A stretch of 8,994 nucleotides of DNA from Actinomycetes bacterium. GTDB lineage: Bacteria > Actinomycetota > Actinomycetes > S36-B12 > UBA10799. Below, one piece after another: positions 6,444 through 8,994 of the stretch; the stretch's first letter is position 1; each line of letters begins with the position of its first letter. The DNA is taken from contig JAKOZM010000203.1 in NCBI GenBank assembly GCA_029779995.1, positions 1 through 8,994 of the forward strand, given 5' to 3'. The notes beneath the pieces were generated by a model that worked only from the letters and a program-made list of their open reading frames with translations, had not been told where the DNA came from and made no database searches. Both the position numbers and the translations under genes were made by a program.

Positions 6444-7544
6444 TCAGCCCGCCGTTGCTTGCGCGCGCTCGATGTCCACGTCCGTCATGAAATCCTGCAC
6501 GAGCCGCCACGTGGTGTCTCGCGCGGTCCGGCCCGTCAACACCCCCAAGTGGCCGCCCGGAGCGGTTTCGCAGCGCACCTGCGGGCTGCTGGTCAGCAGG
6601 TCCGCCACATGGAATGCGGAGCCCGGGGGCGCGAAGAAGAGGTCGCCCGTGCCCGCGACGGCGAGCACCGGCACGCGCACGTCGGCCAGATCCACCACGC
6701 GGTCGTCCTTCAGCAGCAGATGGCCGCGCGAGAACCGATTGGTCCGGATCAGGGAGTGATAGATCTGCGAGATACTGCGCCCGGGGTAGGCCTCCATCGA
6801 ATCCATGAGAACGTCGCAGGCTTCGATCTGGGCCAGCGTGTCGGGATCGTCACGGTTGGCGAGTTGGACCAGCGGCTTCTTGATCTGTTTGACGGGGTCC
6901 AGCCAGCGGTAGATCAGGCCGTTGAGGCGTCCGGGAATGCCCCCCAGCACCCGGACCAGTGCGGTGGTCAGGGTCCCGCCGGTCAAGCCTTCCATCCAGC
7001 GCACGGGATCGAGCACCCGCACCTCGCGGAAGTCGAAGGGGCTGGCCACGGCTGTCACGCTGGCGATGGGCAGATCCGGATGACCGGCGGCGGTGAACAT
7101 CTCCAGGATGCCGCCCAAGCACCATCCGACCAGATGCACCGCGGGGGCACCGGAGTCCTCCAGCACCGTTTCGATCGCGTCGGGCAGGACGAAGTCGATC
7201 CAGTGTTCGAGGCCGAGGTCCTGGTCGCGCAGTGTGCTGATGTCGCCGTAGTCCACGAGGTAGGTGGGGCGGCCCTCACCCAGCAGGAACTCCACCATCG
7301 AGCAACCGCGGCGCAGGTCGAAACAGGTCGGGGGCGCGGCCATCGGCGGGATCAGCAGTACCGGTAGCGCGTCGTCCTGTTCGGCGGTCGCCTCGTAGCG
7401 GTGGACGGTGCATTTCGGCTCGTCCAACAGGACCTCGGAGGGCATCCGCCGCAGGTCGGCGAAGCCACCTCCGAGCAGGCTGCGGTACGCGGCGCGGGTC
7501 TCGCGGACGAGGGCTTGCGGGTCAGGAAGTGGTGTGGGCGGCAC
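6444..7544 (-). CDS. PHA-synthase-like alpha/beta hydrolase (class III PhaC type)
   Basis: The 366-residue protein has the alpha/beta-hydrolase fold with a cysteine nucleophile in the lipase-like box HLVGWCLGG (137-145, C142), an acid in AGTGDLFFAPP (297-307, D301) and a histidine in GGHLGVLTG (330-338, H332). The Cys box, size and triad spacing match class III polyhydroxyalkanoate synthase PhaC, which polymerises hydroxyacyl-CoA into storage polyester. Two further family-like blocks are PVLLIPPMAAPPTCFDL (61-77) and TYLVDYGD (94-101). Class III PhaC normally needs PhaE and class IV needs PhaR; neither is in the window, nor is a phasin, phaA or phaB. The start is GTG at 7544 with only a weak GGA upstream; no earlier start exists in frame. 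It lies 60 bases after the cupin gene and 30 before the oxidoreductase gene. An acyl-CoA hydrolase or acyltransferase role is the main alternative. Confidence 0.8.
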   Translation of the reverse strand: MPPTPLPDPQALVRETRAAYRSLLGGGFADLRRMPSEVLLDEPKCTVHRYEATAEQDDALPVLLIPPMAAPPTCFDLRRGCSMVEFLLGEGRPTYLVDYGDISTLRDQDLGLEHWIDFVLPDAIETVLEDSGAPAVHLVGWCLGGILEMFTAAGHPDLPIASVTAVASPFDFREVRVLDPVRWMEGLTGGTLTTALVRVLGGIPGRLNGLIYRWLDPVKQIKKPLVQLANRDDPDTLAQIEACDVLMDSMEAYPGRSISQIYHSLIRTNRFSRGHLLLKDDRVVDLADVRVPVLAVAGTGDLFFAPPGSAFHVADLLTSSPQVRCETAPGGHLGVLTGRTARDTTWRLVQDFMTDVDIERAQATAG

Positions 7545-7604
7545 AAATCCACGGTAAGCGGGCCGCGCGGTGCGGCCATCAGCAGGTGCCGGCCGCGTTC
7601 GGAC

Positions 7605-8078
7605 TCAGGCGTGCTCGTCTGCGGTGGCTTTACTCGGTTGCACCGACCACGCGGGCGGTTCGTCGGCACCCGATTCCTCATCACGTTGCGCGTCGGCTGC
7701 GGTCGGCTGCACCTTGCCCGGTGCGTGGTGCACCGGTGCGTAGATGGCGTAGAGGCGCATGGGCACGTCGCCGGTGTTGATCACGTCGTGCCAGGTCCCG
7801 GCGGGGATGAGGATCGCCCACCCATCCGCGACGTCCTGAGCGTAGGTGAGTTCGTCCTTGGCCGGACCCATGACCACCCGGCCCTGACCGGCGTCGAGGC
7901 GCAGGAACTGGTCGGTCTCGGGATGCGCCTCCAGACCGATGCTGGCTCCCACATCGATGGACATCAGGGTCACCTGCAGGTAGGTCCCCGACCAGGCGAC
8001 GGTGCGGTACGTGTCGTTCTGCGTCGTTGCCGACTCGAGGTCGAACACACTCGGTTGGGGTCCGTTGTCAGTCATCAT
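7605..8078 (-). CDS. Small cupin-domain protein
   Basis: This 157-residue, probably cytoplasmic protein has one cupin barrel at about residues 20-115. Motif 1 is seen as GLEAHPETDQFLRLDAGQG (48-66), with H52, and the HPETDQF variant of the usual HxH...E metal site. Motif 2 is GWAILIPAGTWHDVINTG (86-103), with H97. Such proteins bind a divalent metal and may act as enzymes or ligand sensors; the sequence does not say which. The tail from about 120 to 157 is rich in Ala, Pro, Glu and Asp and looks disordered. ATG 8078 is preceded by a clear AGGAG; the second Met codon follows directly at 8075. It lies 89 bases downstream of the DUF3097 gene and 60 bases upstream of the PhaC-like gene. Confidence 0.85.
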   Translation of the reverse strand: MMTDNGPQPSVFDLESATTQNDTYRTVAWSGTYLQVTLMSIDVGASIGLEAHPETDQFLRLDAGQGRVVMGPAKDELTYAQDVADGWAILIPAGTWHDVINTGDVPMRLYAIYAPVHHAPGKVQPTAADAQRDEESGADEPPAWSVQPSKATADEHA

Positions 8079-8085
8079 CGTGCTA

Positions 8086-8090
8086 CTCCT
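8086..8090 (-). promoter_or_regulatory. Ribosome binding site of the cupin gene
   Basis: Reading the minus strand, AGGAG ends 7 bases before ATG 8078. It is the best Shine-Dalgarno match on this strand in the window, which suggests the cupin is independently and well translated. Confidence 0.7.
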
Positions 8091-8167
8091 GCTCGTCGTG
8101 ACTCCAGCCTACGTTCGGGCGTGGCCGGGGTGCCCCCGATTCGGTGAGGATCGCCTCCCTGGCGGCA

Positions 8168-8983
8168 TTAACCGACGGTCACGAAGTCGATGAGCTGTTC
8201 GACCCGACCGAGCAGGGCAGGTTCGAGATCGCCGTAGCCGTGCACGCGCCCCAGGATGTGCTGCCAGGCCTGTCGCTCGTCCAACCGCCAGCCCAGGGAC
8301 TGGATCACACCCTGTTTCCACGCAATCCCCTTGGGGACCCGCGGCCACGCGGCGATCCCGACGGCGGCCGGTTTCACGGCCTGCCAGACATCGACGTACG
8401 GATGCCCGAGCACCTGCACGTGCGCGAAGGAGCGCATCGCCTCGGCCGCGAGCCGGGACTCCTTGCTGCCAGCCACCAGGTGGTCCAGCAGGACGCCCAC
8501 CCGTCGCGTGGTCGTGGGCCCGAACGCGCGCAGGGCGTCCAGCAGGTCATCGGCCCCGTGCAGGGGTTCGACCACGACGCCCTCGACGCGCAGGTCATGA
8601 CCCCATACCTTCTCCACCAACTCCGCGTCGTGGATTCCCTCGACCCAGATCCGGCTGGGCGCCGCCACCCGCGCCGACAGGTTCTCGACATAGCGTGATC
8701 CGGACGCAGAACGTTTCACGCCAGGCGCTGCGACGGCAGCGACCAGCGTGACAGGCTCGCCCTCATGCAGGAATGCGCCGGGATGCAGCGGGAACAGGCG
8801 GCGCCGGCCATGGCGGTCCTCCAGCATGACCGCGCGACCTTCGACGCCCACCACCGCGCCACAGAAACCGGTGTCCGTGCACTCGACCACCAGGTCCGTG
8901 GAGATCACCAGTTCAGTGGGTTTGGTCGCCTGCGAGGCGTTGGTGTCAGTCTGCAGAACGTCGCGACCGTAGCGATCAACCAT
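8168..8983 (-). CDS. DUF3097 family protein, TOPRIM-like
   Basis: This 271-residue protein matches the actinobacterial family known as DUF3097, whose function is not established. Recognised family blocks are RYGRDVL (4-10), LVVECTDTGFCGAVV (31-45), RIWVEGIHDAELVEKVWG (111-128), LRVEGVVVEPLHGADDL (131-147), VGVLLDHLVAGSKESR (162-177) and GHPYVDVWQAVKP (193-205). The WVEGxxD stretch (E115, D119) followed by LLDHLV (D167) resembles the acidic signature of TOPRIM folds in primases and topoisomerases, which suggests a nucleic-acid or phosphoryl role, but this is inference. ATG 8983 fits the usual MxxRYGxDVL beginning. The frame stays open for the remaining 11 bases to the window edge, and the upstream ribosome binding site cannot be judged there. 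It is first of the four minus-strand genes in the window; the 89-base gap to the cupin could hold a separate promoter. Confidence 0.85.
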   Translation of the reverse strand: MVDRYGRDVLQTDTNASQATKPTELVISTDLVVECTDTGFCGAVVGVEGRAVMLEDRHGRRRLFPLHPGAFLHEGEPVTLVAAVAAPGVKRSASGSRYVENLSARVAAPSRIWVEGIHDAELVEKVWGHDLRVEGVVVEPLHGADDLLDALRAFGPTTTRRVGVLLDHLVAGSKESRLAAEAMRSFAHVQVLGHPYVDVWQAVKPAAVGIAAWPRVPKGIAWKQGVIQSLGWRLDERQAWQHILGRVHGYGDLEPALLGRVEQLIDFVTVG

Positions 8984-8994
8984 GGGACCAAAGG

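Noticed and set aside
5152..6510. 452-residue open frame on the minus strand in another frame of the oxidoreductase gene
   Set aside because: It is an Arg-rich translation in the wrong frame of the same gene, without motifs.
6393..7367. 324-residue open frame on the plus strand opposite the PhaC-like gene
   Set aside because: It is antisense to a gene with an intact catalytic triad and has His/Gln/Gly-rich composition typical of a shadow.
8106..8111. TAGGCT on the minus strand as a -10 element for the cupin gene
   Set aside because: It fits a loose TANNNT pattern, but no -35-like hexamer lies at a suitable distance, so it is too weak to list.

Overview
The window is GC-rich, densely coded DNA with strong G/C preference at third codon positions, GTG as well as ATG starts, and a protein (DUF3097) that to my knowledge is confined to Actinobacteria. 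It most likely comes from the chromosome of a high-GC actinobacterium. I cannot name a genus. I saw no tRNA, rRNA, CRISPR array, insertion sequence, phage gene or attachment site.

The layout is two convergent blocks. The plus-strand block (1-4261) begins with the 3' part of a glycerol-3-phosphate dehydrogenase gene (glpD). It is followed within about 20 bases by an N-acetylglucosamine-6-phosphate deacetylase gene (nagA). Then comes a gap of about 330 bases with a long imperfect palindrome and a small hairpin but no convincing gene. After the gap lies a tight pair: a GNAT-type acetyltransferase and a YkuD-type L,D-transpeptidase, separated by 4 bases.

The minus-strand block (8983 down to 4221) has four genes in order of transcription: a DUF3097 protein, a small cupin, a PHA-synthase-like alpha/beta hydrolase with a Cys-Asp-His triad, and a cytoplasmic molybdopterin/[4Fe-4S] oxidoreductase. 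Gaps between them are 89, 60 and 30 bases, so at least the last three may be co-transcribed. The oxidoreductase gene and the L,D-transpeptidase gene overlap tail to tail by 41 bases.

Functionally, glpD and nagA feed central carbon metabolism: glycerol-3-phosphate to dihydroxyacetone phosphate, and amino-sugar salvage. NagA also connects to cell-wall recycling, and the L,D-transpeptidase would act on peptidoglycan if it is exported, but it has no visible signal peptide. The minus-strand genes are individually recognisable as families, but their shared pathway, if there is one, is not evident. The most interesting points are an oxidoreductase without an obvious canonical molybdenum-ligand residue, a class III PhaC-like enzyme without a visible PhaE or PhaR partner, and the DUF3097 protein of unknown function. 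I found no clear-cut new defence or mobile system here.
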